Source: Lingula anatina (taxonomy: Eukaryota > Brachiopoda > Lingulata > Lingulida > Lingulidae). From it: DNA of 64,000 nucleotides. Numbering within the stretch: the first letter of the stretch is position 1; every line of letters begins with the position of its first letter. Location: NCBI RefSeq assembly GCF_001039355.2, contig NW_019776129.1, positions 42,251 to 106,250 of the forward strand, read 5' to 3'. The notes below the pieces were generated by a model that worked only from the letters and a program-made list of their open reading frames with translations, ran no database searches and was not told the origin of the DNA. The position numbers and the translations under genes were made by a program. Shown here one piece after another: positions 1 through 12,734 of this stretch.

Positions 1-861
1 GCACATTGTGTCCATTTGCATAACAGATTTGAAAAAAATCGACAGATTCGTTTATATGTTAACGAACTTAAACTGGTTATGTAGTTTTATATTGACCTTC
101 TCATATATGATATTCCACTGATATAGATATCACTGATAAATATCACTGATATTTTGTTCCCAGACTGGGTCTCTTCAGGGTTTATTTGGCTATGGGTGCG
201 GTTACGACATCATAGTTGTAAATTGACACTTCCTTATTGTGACATCACAATCACATTTGGACAAACAATAAGATTCTTGAATGCAAGTGCACTACATCAC
301 ATTCAATACTTGTATATCCTCATATATTATATATAATATCAATTTATTAAAACAGCGGATTGCAACACAGTGGATTGAAGTTGGCTGTACATAAAATGAT
401 AAGAACATTGCAATAATAATGATAATATCCTACATGTTTAAATAAAACTGCTACTAGGTTAAAATACTGCTATTTGACCTTTGAAATAACCGTACATAGA
501 ATAAAATGCTAATTTTTACTATTGGAAATGTAAAGGTGCATATGGAATAGAGCAGCGGAATTCTTTAGTCTAAAATGTTGGCACCTTATCTCAAAAGACG
601 ATTGGATTATCAGAAGGATCAGTTGTTTTTTAGAAGAACTGTATTCTTGAAAGTTCTAAATGAGTCATTCAATTACACTTTTTTTCATACTAATAAATGT
701 TTAATACTTTGGTATTTTATCTACTGGTATAGAGAAACTGAACTTGAAGAAGTTGTTTTCCTGCCTAATAAAATATACCTGGTTTCGTTTTGTGTTCATT
801 AGGCGATTACGTTACGAATGTATGCTGTACATTTCCTTTACAGGGTCTCTTTTGCAGTTGC
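1..861. other. non-coding upstream flank
   Basis: No convincing coding exon is visible; the reading frames here are short and AT-rich. The last ~20 bases (844-861) probably belong to the 5' UTR part of the first coding exon of the next gene, because a good splice acceptor (pyrimidine tract ending 'cctttacag') ends at 843. Confidence 0.5.
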
Positions 862-3284
862 ATGAAAAGTAACGGGAATGAAAACGTGGCTGACGTCGTG
901 ATGAAAGCAATCAAAAGGGAGAATCTTGTCGCAACTCATTTTCAAACAGTCAAAGATGAAAAAGGTGAACTGGTGAAGTTGATAGAAAAACTCACAGGTA
1001 ATGAAAAAATTGCCACGAAGGTTTTAAATCTGCACACAGTTGTATTTTGTAGATTTTTATTTTGATGTTTTCATTAATTTCTATTGATCATTTTTTATGT
1101 TTAATGCTATGAGTTACATTGAGTTAAACTCCACCAATACGTTCCCTAGAAGTTCGCATATGTTTTGATTTTGGCTCATAATCGGTTTGAATTACCAACA
1201 TATTTCATATTTAAATCGTCTTTCTTACAGAGATAACTGTAGAAAAACAATATCAGGACTTGCTCAAACGTAAGTTTGACAGGCAGTTCATTTTCGAATA
1301 AAGAATCAAAAGTAATTATATATAACACCATTTCCTATGGTCCAAATTTAATTCACCTTGACGTATACAAAAACAATTCTCGAAAATTACATGTTATTTT
1401 CTATTCAATCAATTCTCCCTCACACGCGATTAAACCTCGGGAAATAATAAGAGCCAATAATTGACATCTTTTTCTGTTGTTACCAAACCAGAATTAATCA
1501 AAGGCAGGGCAAATGAAAAACAGCAAACCGATGATGTCGAGCGGTTGTCATCAGACATTCAGGAGAAAATACGTGACAAAATCAAGATAGTATACGATAG
1601 GACCATGCTACAGATATTGTTTGGCTCGGTTTCGGGTGGACTTTCAGCTTGTGGGTTCTTGGCAGGTAAGTCATAAAACTACACGGTCTTACAGCACATT
1701 TGTTTCATATTAGCTGATTATCGGATTACATGAGTTTAGTTTCAACAGAACATTGCATGTCCATGAAAATCAGCACCACTTGGCTGTACGTGTGGAGTGA
1801 AAATAAAACCAATTTAATTAAAAAGAATATCAAAGAAAGAATGCTAGCGGCTTGTGTTCAAGATACAAACTGCTATACATTTTACTATGTAAGATATTCA
1901 AAGGTTTTATCATGCATCTCGATTTATTTTTCCGGAGCTGCCATTGGCTCAGATGTCATTTCTACCGCATTAGCTGTATCTACTTTACCAGTAATAGATG
2001 TGGTAGCAGCAGCAGGAGCAGATACAGTTGGTGTAGGTGCGGGTGCAGTGACATATTATGTTACAAAAAGGAAAAAAACCGTGGCGAAGCAATACCGAGC
2101 AGTACTGATATCAATTTTGAACACTTTGTTAAATGAAGAAAACGCTGGTATATCGTGCAACTGTAAACTTGAGAAAAAAATTTACGAAATAGCAAAACGT
2201 GAAAAAATTATTCATCAAAATGCGCTTTCTGTCCACGAAACAAAAAATTTCAAACAAAGCAAAATGATTACTAAAGAAACACGCAACCAGCTGTCTCAAC
2301 GCCTGCATGCTGTATGCATTATTAACCGAATGAGAGGATTACTTTTGAATGAAATATTCATCCTCGTGGTTGGTCAACAAAATCACGGCAAAACGACCCT
2401 TGTCCAGCAGCTGACGAAAGAGGGAGGTCAACCTGAAGGATGGTATAATCATACTAAAAAACCAACGCTGTACAAGTACACCGTGGGGCAAGACGCCATT
2501 AACGTTAGTATAAAATTGTAACAGTCCCGCCACTTACAATATTAACGTATCGACATCTTAACTACCCATATTAACGTATCGACATCTTAAGTACCCTTAC
2601 CTCAACGGTGTTTGTTTCCAATTTTTAATGGATTAAATCGCTTATATGAGTGCATTATATGTTGCATAATCCTATTCCTAATCGCATACGTATTAAGTGA
2701 TTATGTGTGTTCTAAAATTGGTTTCTTACATACGCCAAGGAGATTATGTTCTTTTATGTCTGTGTGCCCGTTTGTCTGTTAATAACAAATTAGAAGAGGT
2801 TGAGGATGGATTTTGGTGAACATTTCAGAAACAAGTTTCTCATACCTATTTTTTTCTCCTTTAGTTGATAGATATGCCAGGATCAACGGCCACTGGCACT
2901 AAGGAACATATTTCAAAGTTTTCCCAAATATTTGGAAAATCAGCTGACCTGTTCATATGGGTGTACCAGTTCAGTGGTAGCACCGACCGAGTGTTTGAGG
3001 GTGAACTAAAGAAAGTCCAGTCGGCGGGGCGACCAGTCCTTGTCTGCTTCAGCAAATGCTTCCTGGCAGGAGAAGACGGCTCTCTGCAAAACGGAAGAGA
3101 TATTAGAGACATGCTACCGAACGTTAAGGATGTACCTGACGTTAAGGGTGTCATTCCTATGGAACTGAAGGAAGATAGGCGGAAAGAGCTGACAGACAAG
3201 AAAATAACAGGTGTACAAACAGCGGACGACGTTGACGAATGGATTTCTAGGTGGAAGAGACACTATCTTAAAACCAAGGTGTAA
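862..3284 (+). CDS. P-loop GTPase-like protein with hydrophobic N-terminal region
   Basis: Five coding exons: 862-997, 1231-1269, 1492-1665, 1938-2503 and 2865-3284. They sum to 1335 nt (444 residues), and all four junctions are GT/AG and phase-consistent. Residues ~1-98 are charged and helical. Residues ~99-158 are a hydrophobic, Gly/Ala/Val-rich stretch that could insert in membrane. The P-loop 'GQQNHGKTT' is at ~262-270 and the G3 motif 'DMPG' at ~308-311; the intron at 2504-2864 falls just before that strand. The usual G4 [NT]KxD is replaced by 'FSKC' (~367-370), so guanine specificity is doubtful. The start at 862 is the first ATG after an acceptor at 843, implying a non-coding first exon. 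I cannot place it in a named family; an IRG- or dynamin-like immune GTPase is one possibility. It lies tail to tail with the IRG-like gene at 5821-12734. Confidence 0.72.
2539..2596. repeat. 29-bp tandem repeat, two copies
   Basis: Two adjacent 29-base copies (2539-2567 and 2568-2596) begin 'atattaacgtatcgacatct' and differ at one base. They lie within the last intron of the GTPase-like gene, 35 bases past the splice donor. Confidence 0.9.
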
Positions 3285-4941
3285 TATGTATTTTAAGTTT
3301 CGAGAACATTTGATTCTTTAAAAATGTGCATTCCATTGATTGAACGGCACAAAATCTATTCGCGCGACATACAGTATTTTACAAACGGTTTTTGAAACTT
3401 GCAACTTTGACGTGCAGAGCCGTCAGTAAACTTAAGCGAGGAATTTAGCCGCTTTGCTTTTTCCAGTCTACAAACGCATGAAGTTGTTATAATTTATTTA
3501 AGGTGCAATGGCTTCATCCTTAGTTCTTTCTAGTTGGACATACCCACTTATTTATGCTATGACTTACATTTGAAGGCATGCCCCTGATCATTCAGCTATT
3601 ATATGGATATACTCAATTAATTACAGTGACTGATAATGAAATGGGCGCCTATTATATCTTGCTAGTATCAATATTTTTCTTTTTTGAATTTTTGTTTCCA
3701 GTATTTTCCAACCTACGTTTTGATTATTTCTCTTAAGGTATTGTAGCTTGTGGTATGTTAGTGTACGTGTATATACTTATTTAAATCATGAATAATTCTA
3801 TCCCTTTTGTTTTGCACCAGAGGTGTAGTGCTTTAATTTATATTACCAATTTTATATTTGCATCACTTACCATCATTGCGCGTGTGCACTGCTGTTGGAT
3901 CTTTTTGATTGTGATTCAATTAAGATGGCAATGGCGTTAATTATGTGTATAGAATTTCGAAATGTTTGCATATGCGTATGTGAGTGTGTGTTTCGATCCT
4001 GCAATTAGTTAATTAATTAGATTGTGTGTATGTGTGTTTTGGGCTTACACATTGTATTTATGCTGTGCGTTAAATATGAGCTTATTTTGAATGAATATGT
4101 GTTGAACAAATTGGATTATTGGCTTAAGTAATGCACATCTGTTAAAATGAATTTTAATCGTACATTAGATTACTTTTATTTTAATTATTCTTTATATTTG
4201 GGCGTATTAGTACCTGTATTGTTTTTATCACTGTCTACATTCTTGTTGCAGTTTTAGGTACCATTCATACACTTTTAGCATCCTGTCATATATATGTGCA
4301 TGCTATACAGTTGCATGTTAAGATAATATTAGCATTTGTAACATATGTAGTCAGACAATGTTTGGTTTTCAGTGGTGTTGGCTAGTTTTTGTAGAACTTT
4401 CAACTGTTTCATTTTGCTATTATCTTGCACTCATTATTATTTTCCTGGGTGATATTACAGTACATCTGAAAGAAAATTTACGAATGGTACCAGTCATTTA
4501 GGAAATTATTGTATTTTCTTCCGAGTATGTGTACAGCAATTAACGTTTTCTCTCTCCGTTATAGAGGTCTCACAATATTATTGCTTACATTCGCCATAAT
4601 CGTTCATGATCGCTATCATGATCTTTTCAGGATTTGAACACCATAGCAGCCACATTAAGTATAACTACCGGTTATATAAGTATCCCAAAGTTTTGCATGC
4701 TAAGGGAACATCTGAACATTTGAGGGAACGTCAACTCTCAGTAGGTCATTACACAGTCCGTAGTTGCTTACAGTTTTCAGAACAGTACACGTGTGTTCGA
4801 GTTGTACAGATATTTTACTTGGATTGCATTCAAAGACGGCACAACGTAGACCACTGATTGTCTACCTGACGTCAATGTGTACGACCAAATTGCTTAACAG
4901 TTTTAAATTTTTTAATTCTGTGTATATCTCTTAGATTTTTT

Positions 4942-4943
<2 letters not shown>

Positions 4944-4993
<50 letters not shown>
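4944..4993. repeat. (TA)n microsatellite
   Basis: About 25 uninterrupted TA units. Confidence 0.95.
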
Positions 4994-4996
<3 letters not shown>

Positions 4997-5103
4997 TTTA
5001 CTAAGATGATTTTTAGTAGTGTAAATTTTAAATGGTTTCCAATGAGAGTTTATGATTAAAATATTGTAGTCATTTTAATGATTTTAGTATATTAACCATT
5101 ATT

Positions 5104-5179
5104 GTAAGGCGCCTTGAGATAGAATGTAAGGCGCCGTATAAGAATCTTGTTAATCTTATTATTATTATTATTATTATTA
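5104..5179 (+). mobile_element. 3' tail of a SINE or LINE
   Basis: The segment has the form 'aaggcgccttgag...aaggcgccgtataag...' followed by a (TTA)n/(ATT)n tail. This resembles the 3' ends shared by CR1/L2-type LINEs and the SINEs that use them. I cannot fix the 5' end of the insertion by eye, and no element ORF is visible. Confidence 0.5.
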
Positions 5180-5635
5180 ACATGGACTTTTAAATGCCTA
5201 GAAACGAAATCAAAAAAAGCACCACTTTGGCTGATATATTGGAAATCCAAGGACTCTGAAATAATGTGTGAAGCTATATGTTGTGCTTTATTAATATCTA
5301 TATTGTGATTTATTAGTATTTATTAGCATTCACTACATGCAAGTACTCTAGAAGTGTTCAAATAATGTAGATAGCAATCTTTCAAATGCTAAATAAAAGC
5401 TTTTTGGTTGTGGGAGAGTGAAGTTTCTTATTTACCTTGGTATTCTGTACATAATATCAAAAATAAAGGGATACTGACTGTTGGGTCACTGATCCTCATT
5501 TCTGCCTTAAGATCAGCTATACAGGTAACAATACCGGACTGTTATTTTATGCAATATGTATTTCTCTTACAAAAAAAAACAATTTTGTTGTCATGGTGGA
5601 AAAACTTCTCTGTTTGTTGTGATTCATTATCACTG

Positions 5636-5795
5636 TCAGGCCCGTAGATAGCAATTTCAAATTGGGGTTGTTTACAAAAAATGGGACCTTTTACCCTCAT
5701 GCAAATCAAATTTACATCGAGCAGACGTTTTTCTGGGTCCGGTTCTTTAGAACTTCCACCCCTCCCACCCTCACACACCCCTGGCTTCGGGCCTG
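5636..5795. mobile_element. short terminal-inverted-repeat element (CAGGCCCG...CGGGCCTG)
   Basis: The 160-base element starts 'tcaggcccgtag' and ends 'ggcttcgggcctg', giving inverted 'CAGGCCCG' termini. The flanks carry a possible 4-base target duplication, 'actg' (5632-5635 and 5796-5799). A related sequence lies at 26650-26815 in the intron of the fourth cysteine-rich gene. It is non-coding and MITE-like; the superfamily is not assigned. Confidence 0.55.
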
Positions 5796-5820
5796 ACTGG
5801 ACCGGTTACTGGACTGACTA

Positions 5821-8800
5821 TTAAGAACTCTTATTTGAACCAAGCATGTCGGACTTACCACCCACGTCTTGTTTCATTTCAAATTCTTTCTTAGATGTAA
5901 GACATTCGAGCAATGCACCAATTTTACATGAAGCTTCCTTCATATCATTAATTAATAACTCGAGTATTTTAAGCGACGTGTAGAAAGAAATCCCACCAGC
6001 TACAATGCTGCCAACGACGGGAATTAATCGAGAAATCTCTTCCACGGCTGTTTGAACAGCAAAACGTTTACCGAGCTCTAACAGGGTCTTTTTGTCCAGC
6101 GCAAGACATGCGCAGTCTTTCAGTATTTCTTCTAGAGCTTTTGGGTTTACACCCGAGCTTCTGCGAAAGCGCTTTAGGGCTACCTCGTCAAGTCCAAACT
6201 GTTTTCTGAAAAAAGAGAGAAAGATTTCATTAGAGTTCGTTTATTATATTTATTGCACTTGTTAATATTGAGACATGAAAACTTTTTACGATATATTGGT
6301 GCTTACCATTGTACTTTTCCCACTGGCTATAAACATAGTGTTGTAAAGCAAATTACTTACACTTTTGCTAATCACAGAAAACAATTAAAGCGGAATCAAA
6401 AGAGTAAAAAGACAAAGAGTTATTGAGTGTAAGTTAAGTTTCTCCAAGAGTCAACAAGTGTAGAACATGTTTTTAGTGTCAGAAAAAGATTTTGCTGAAG
6501 CAATACCTTTGAAAACTCAGGAAGCCGAAGAAATCGCCAAGGCTCTTTACAGAGAGGTGTTTACAAGATATGGTTGTCCGTCATATCTCGTTTCTGATCG
6601 AGGAAAGAATTTTTTGTCTCAAATCATTCAATCGTTGTGTAAATTATTCCATATCAAGCGCTATCATACTAGTGCATGGCATCCACAAAGTAATGCAGCC
6701 TGTGAAAGAACTAATTCAATAATTGCTCAAACTTTGAGAGCATATTGTGAGAAAGATCAAACTAATTGGCCTGATATACTTCCAGGAGTAATGATGGCAT
6801 TACGTGCGACTCCTTGTACGCAGTCCACGAAGTTTTCTCCTTATTATTTAGTTTTTGGACGAGAAATGCGTACGCCATTAGAAAGTGATTTGATCCCTGA
6901 ATCTCATGAGAATAAAAATTTACCTCAGTACATTAAAGAATTGAAAGACACCCTTAAAACGGCAAAAGAAATTGCAACAAAGAATAGGGAAGTAGCTCAG
7001 AAACAGTATAAAGCAAGGTATGACCTTAAATCAAAGCAACCGAGTTATAAAGTAGGTGATAGAGTTTGGATATATACTCCAATGACACCTAAAGGATTAA
7101 GTTCTAAATTGTACACCAAGTACAAAGGTCCGTATTACATAACGAAGATATTATCAACAGGGTGTACGTATTATTTGAGAGATTGTAAAACACACAAGGA
7201 ACATAAATCGCCTGTTCATGCAAATAGATTGAAAATGTATTATGACCCTAAAGATTACAATAAATATAAAAGGCTGAATGAAAGTAATTATGAACAAGAC
7301 AACAAATCAAATGGGAATAAAACGACCAGTGAAACGCAAGATAGAGACATTCATGAAACAGAAAAAGCAGAACTTGCATCGGACAGTAAGCAAGGCGAGT
7401 ACGAATATTATGAAGTAGAAAAATTGTTATGTTGTAAGAATATAAACGCAAAGAGACATTACAAAGTAAAATGGAAGGGTTATAAGAACACTTCCTGGGA
7501 ACCTGAAGAAAATATTTCAGATGCATTAAAAAGAGATTATCATATCAACAAGACGTTACAAGGAAGACGAAGAACACGTAGAAATTAAAAAGGAAACACA
7601 TCTCTTCGAGACGAGTTCGATAATCGATACACTGGTAAATAAAAAGGTGGTACACTTACACATTGTAAAAAAAAGTATACAAAGGTCAAATGTATATTTT
7701 GGAAAAACAGTCATACAGCTTAGACTGAACCTTAAACGCAAACCGGTTTGCTGTATTCTTATCTATTCTATCTATTTTATTTCCTATCTTTTTCTAAAAG
7801 AGGCGAAGTTAAAGCGATATGCACTGGAAAAATCCAAGAGCATTGACCTTTTGAAATGATGATTCTATGAATTCTCACTGTAATGTTGTGGCAGCATCAG
7901 CACGCTCAGCGGTGTTGAGTGTAGACAATTTTGTTTCTGAAGAACTGTTTAACAAAGAACATTGATCTTATTCATATGAGTAAACGTTACATCCAAACGA
8001 TGTAATACAAGTTATCACAAGGTTCATGCCACATCATAATGGAAGGCATAGTAAACTGACAAAATAAAGACGAGATGTTTTGACAAGTCAGTCGCTGACA
8101 TTACCCCGGAATGCCCTAGAACAACGACCTCTTTAAATAGTTGTCATTAATCTGTCAATCAAATTTTTTTTGCTACTGCAGTGTGAACTAAGATGAATTT
8201 TTTATTTTCCAACCAAGTGTCAAGTTGTCAAAACAACACTAAAGATAGCACAGCAACATCACATAAATATTGGTTTGTGGCAGTATTTCCATTCAATATG
8301 CATATTTTCGACATGAAACGCAATGATTTATTTAATAAACCCTATTTCAACAATTTTTCTTCATGTTCTTGCCAATAATGTTAGTGATTATTTGAGATTA
8401 TGAAAGTGACTCAAACAACAGAGAGAGACAAGAGCAAATTTATACTTGTATGGCAGATGCTATTCTAACAAACGAAATATTTTCTACAGATGATTAATCT
8501 CAAATACTAGTTTAAATTTATTCGAGACATAGAGCTTATTGCTCACAATGAAATTTGGTCTGTATATCAAGGACAAACAATTGGCATTAGTAGTAACTTT
8601 ACTAAAAAGAAGTACACGTTAACAATACGTGCTTACTATACCGTAGTGATTATAAAACTTCGCAACAAAATAAATTAATAAGCCGAAGAAACTTAGAACC
8701 ACAGATTCATTCATATTACGAAGTGAAGTAATAACTATAATAATTTAGAAAAGTTGATTTAATTATTTGTATCTACAGACTACATCTGTCAAAACATTGG

Positions 8801-10348
8801 CATGGCTTGACAAATATAAACATTATGATAAACAAAAAACGTTACTTTAGAATGAGTTATCCCAGAAAATTATTCAAGAACGAATATTGTACATGTTTGC
8901 ACATTAAACATGCTTGTGCACTTTTCTATATTCAGTTCAAACATTTGATCACAATGCAGATTAATTTTAATCCAATCTGAATTTGACTTGACTTGCTACT
9001 CGTGTCTATAATTAACATAACGGATTAATCTTTGCGAGTGAACTTTTGGTGTAAGAAGTGTGTATACGATCACAACATATTAATGACTTTATGATTCATT
9101 CTTATTGTTACTTCAATGATTTCAGACATTTCAGATTATTATTATTGAGAGTGTGCGAGATGCACGGAATTAACATGACACTTGTAAGTCTTGACAAATA
9201 TTACGATGTTTTTTTTTAATCATTATGTACTTTGATATATAATAATGAACATTTTATTGTGTGTTACATGTAACCATGATCATTATTAAAGGCGTGCTGT
9301 ATTTTAATTGATTTACAATGTTATTGCATGTTAATAACATATTGCATATTGTGTATTAAGTATTAAATGTGTGAATTGTTATAATTATAAATATATTTGG
9401 TTTATCAATATTATGCTTGTCGGTCATAGATGTTTGAACAAATGGTTATTGTTATATGCACAGTGTATTTAACTTTTGTTAATGATGATGACATGAAACT
9501 GATGATATGCATTAAGGAAGATTCTCACATTTTGCGACTTAATTATTTGTCAGTATAATTTTATAAAATTCGTGGATTGAATTGGATATGATCAAGTGTT
9601 TCTCTTATAGTCATCACAGAGGAAAGCTACAGTGTGGACAAATATGAAGATGAATATGTACTTCATCATGAGCGATGCGCTGGTCGCAGCGTTGTGGTGA
9701 GTGCTGTTCATTGGACAGGGAGCGATCGGCCCTATTGTCTCATGTAGTGCATTCCTAAATACTATGTCTTAAATGGCAACCGAAAGAGAAAACTGTATAA
9801 TAAAGTGTGTCATATCCATAATAAGAGAGCAAAATATTTCGATATCCGCGTGAGAAAACAAACAAAAAGTATCTGAGCTCTTAGGCCACACATAAAAAAG
9901 TGTATATGACAATGTGAAATAAATTTGATGTGTCTTCCTTCAGGTTATATTTTTTGTTTCATGTTGACTGTGTTTCTAATTATATGTATAAGTTAATTAA
10001 ATAGAGTTAATTTTCTTAGTTATATTTTTGCATAACTTTATGGTAGAAATTGAGTAGGCCTATTTAAGGAAAATAATCATTATTTTCTTTCATTATTATT
10101 TTAGTTCATTTTGCAGAAATTGATGAACTTGCGTATAACATTTAAATTGATGACATATGTGACCTTATCATTTAATTTTTTTGAAAATTTATGTATTTTA
10201 TGTTATTTAGTATATGTTTTGCTTAAAAAAAATGAAAAAGGAGCGTATGTTGTAAAGTTTTAGAATTCGAGGACGAATTCTTTTGAAGAAGGGGTGTNTT
10301 ATTCCTCACTATAACAATAGAATGAAGAGTTATTGACTTTGAGAGCAA

Positions 10349-10379
<31 letters not shown>

Positions 10380-12734
10380 ATATTTAACACACCTGAAGAA
10401 AATAATTTCTTTCAACAAAAGGGACACATCCAATACTGCCGACACGCCGGGAACAGGCACCGCTCCACCCACCGCCGACAGCGCAGCGATATTTTTAGAC
10501 CTCTTTAACATCCAGTCAGCCTTTGATTCTAATATGTCTTCATAGTAGGACCCGTGGATAGTGTACACGAATGCCTCACATTTCTTCTTCTCCAATTTTG
10601 TGACTATTCCAAACAGTGCTTCTTGAATCGACTTAGTGTAGAACGTTGCAGATGACAAGTTACGTATTTCAACATCGTCGACCTCTTCAATAAACTTCCT
10701 GTCGGTTGATTTCCCTCCAATGGGGATTCTGTTTGCTACTCTCTTCATTTTTGCTTTACCTCCCTTAAAATGTCCCTTCAATTTTTTCCCGATGCCCCCA
10801 AAGTACGCATCAACATGTTGAATTCTCAGCGCCTTTTCAATTCGACCACCTTTGGCAAGAGCTTCATCAACATCGAAGATGATCATTTTAGGGCTAACTG
10901 TATCAGGTGGTGTGCTTTCTTTCGTTTCGTCGCAAACGGGTTTGGCCCCAGTGTCATGTCGTATGTCACTAATCGGCTCCACATCCCCACACTTTGCTGG
11001 CGTCTCACGATCACCATCGTTCCCACCACTCCAAGCATCACGGTTCACATCATCTGTGATATTACTGGTATGCGCAAACTCATCAGTGGTTGCAGAATCT
11101 TCGCCATTGCCAGTTGCTCTGTCACTTTCTTTTTCTAATGGATTGGAATCGTGACTTGGTTCTTCACCTATTGATATGATGGACGAATGAGAAGACTCGG
11201 TTATATTTTCACTTTGAAGGCTTGTTGTTCTTTCAAGATCCTGTAGGGGTTCTTTGTTAGATGATTTCTGGTCCAACGTTGAATCTCGATTTATTATAGT
11301 CATGTCATTATTTGACTGTGAACTTGTTTCGTCAGCGGAGAAGAACTGCATCGTCAATGGTCTTTCAGGGTCAGCATTTGTAACGTCTTCTGATATTAAC
11401 AATGGGTTTTCAATAACCAGACATTCGTTGTTATCACCAACACATTTACCATGGTGTGATGATGACTGTGGTAGTTCACCTTTGTTTTCAATGTCAGGTG
11501 CTAAAACTGGTTTGCTTAAAGCCAGCTCACAGGATGACGATGGTTTTATTTCAATTGTATCTTTGTCTGTTAAACTCGAAAAACCTTGCTCGTTATTTGG
11601 ATCCTGACTGGATGCTGACCAAGTATGTCCATCAGACAGATTAGTAGACGTTCGTTCTTCGACTGATTGGCTCCCGTAGGATATGGTTCCAGTATGATTA
11701 GCAGCTGTGTCTTGGTCTTTTACCGCGCCTGACTCGGTTACAGGTGAATTTGGGTGTTCCGTAAAAACCTCAGAAATATCTCTGTGACTTGCAGACCTTA
11801 CCTCGTCACTAGAGTGACACTGAATTATGTCATCCCCCTCCCCTGGCTGAGGTAACAACAAATTGTCATCGGTTCGAGTATTCAGTTCTGTCACAGGAAC
11901 AATATGCTCTTCTTTGCCAAAACAGCAATCAGTGGGAGTGACGTCCCCAGGTTCATGCTGGGAATAAGATTTCTCAAGCTCCTTGGCATCATCTGTTTCG
12001 TTCGAAGCTATGTCAGCCGCAGTGGAGCTCTTTTCGCCGGACAGACACACTATACCAGACTCTAAGCTGTGAGGACTGTCAGGATTTTCCTGTCGCACCT
12101 CATTTCCTTCAATCCTATTTTCGCCCACGACTTTGACATAAAGCACCTTTATGTCTTCTGCTAAGGACCCCGTAATGGAGGCAGACCAATCATCAGCCGT
12201 GGTAGAAATATCATCCAGTAGGACGACAGCCAATTGGATCGGGTGTGACAAGCAGAATGTTTCGAGGTGTAATGCACGTTCTGTTTTAGTCACAGTCTCT
12301 GGCACGTAAACGTCCCAAAGTGTTGCTTTTGAGTTTTCAGGAAACTGATACGAGGAGACACAAAAGTCATTCTTATCCGCTTCTTTTGGCACCACAGACT
12401 CTGCTGTTTCAGTCACCGTCTTTTTTTCTGGTGACTGACGGGACAAACTTTTGATAGGTGACATACCTCTGGTCTTTATCTTTTTAAGGTGCTTGAATAT
12501 TTCTTCGTCGTCTGCGTCGAGAATTAGTGACATCAATAACTTGAGGTGATCTTTGTTGTACCCATATATGGCGATATCGATTCTTTCGTTCCTCCATTCG
12601 TCAAGACTGTTCCTTAACGCAATCACCGCGTCGTCTGCCTCCTTTTTGGACGCTGAATGCTTAAAAAGCGACTTGAGGTCTCGGAACGCGTCCTTGGTAT
12701 GGTCACGAACTGCGTGCAGTCGCTGTCTGGCCAT
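5821..12734 (-). CDS. IRG-family (interferon-inducible GTPase-like) pseudo-GTPase with a large acidic insert
   Basis: Two coding exons, 12734-10393 and 6205-5821 (908 residues). They join in phase (2 nt + 1 nt = Arg 781) across a 4.2 kb intron. The C-terminus is clearly IRG-like: 'AVGGAVPVPGVSAVLDVSLL' then 'LKEIIFFRKQFGLDE', as in the helical domain after the G domain of immunity-related GTPases. The N-terminus follows IRG layout but has lost its nucleotide motifs. At ~53-70 'IDIAIYGYNKDHLKLLMS' stands where a GxxxxGK[ST] loop belongs. At ~139-146 'LWDVYVPE' replaces the DxPG of G3, and the G4 region reads 'LYVKVVGEN' (~198-206). Residues ~206-616 are a low-complexity Asp/Glu/Ser/Thr insert absent from ordinary ~400-residue IRGs. 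Just upstream is an acceptor at 12751-12752. A donor at 14062 ('caag|gtaggt') suggests a non-coding first exon near 14.1 kb. Confidence 0.85.
6467..7588 (+). pseudogene. Ty3/gypsy integrase C-terminal part with GPY/F and chromodomain
   Basis: A 373-codon open frame of a retroelement polyprotein, truncated at the 5' side. The integrase core keeps 'VSDRGKNF' (second catalytic Asp) and 'HPQSNAACERTN' (catalytic Glu). The first Asp and the zinc-binding N-terminus are missing, and a stop lies just upstream. It continues with 'KYKGPYYITKIL' (GPY/F module, ~218-229) and ends in a chromodomain ('YKVKWKGYKNTSWEPEENI', ~335-353). This is the signature of chromodomain-bearing Metaviridae-type retrotransposons. 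It sits antisense in the intron of the IRG-like gene. Confidence 0.85.
10285..10294 (+). other. polypurine tract and LTR start of the gypsy relic
   Basis: 'gaagaagggg' follows 'gaggacgaattctttt' and is directly followed by 'tgt' and then the N at 10298. This order is the usual 3' end of the internal region of Ty3/gypsy elements. Confidence 0.55.
10343..10383. repeat. (AAAT)n microsatellite at a splice donor
   Basis: About ten tetranucleotide units lie in the intron, starting ~10 bases past the splice donor (GT at 10391-10392, - strand) of the IRG-like gene. Confidence 0.9.

Larger units (their letters stand above)
3285..5635. other. intergenic region between two convergent GTPase-like genes
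   Basis: About 2.3 kb with no supported coding exon. It carries the 3' UTRs of the two converging genes, a (TA)n tract and a retroposon tail, which are listed separately. Confidence 0.6.
6467..10297 (+). mobile_element. relic of a Ty3/gypsy LTR retrotransposon
   Basis: The element runs from the truncated integrase to a polypurine tract followed by 'tgt', where a 3' LTR would start. No gag, protease, reverse transcriptase or 5' LTR is visible. About 2.7 kb between integrase and polypurine tract has no long ORF. The LTR is not readable beyond the N at 10298; within 100 bases the host exon begins. Treating 6467-10297 as one insertion is inference; it could be two fragments. Confidence 0.55.

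Noticed and set aside
10770-11644. several + strand frames across the IRG-like exon
   Set aside because: Shadows of the 780-codon - strand exon, whose frame continues in phase into a second IRG-like exon.
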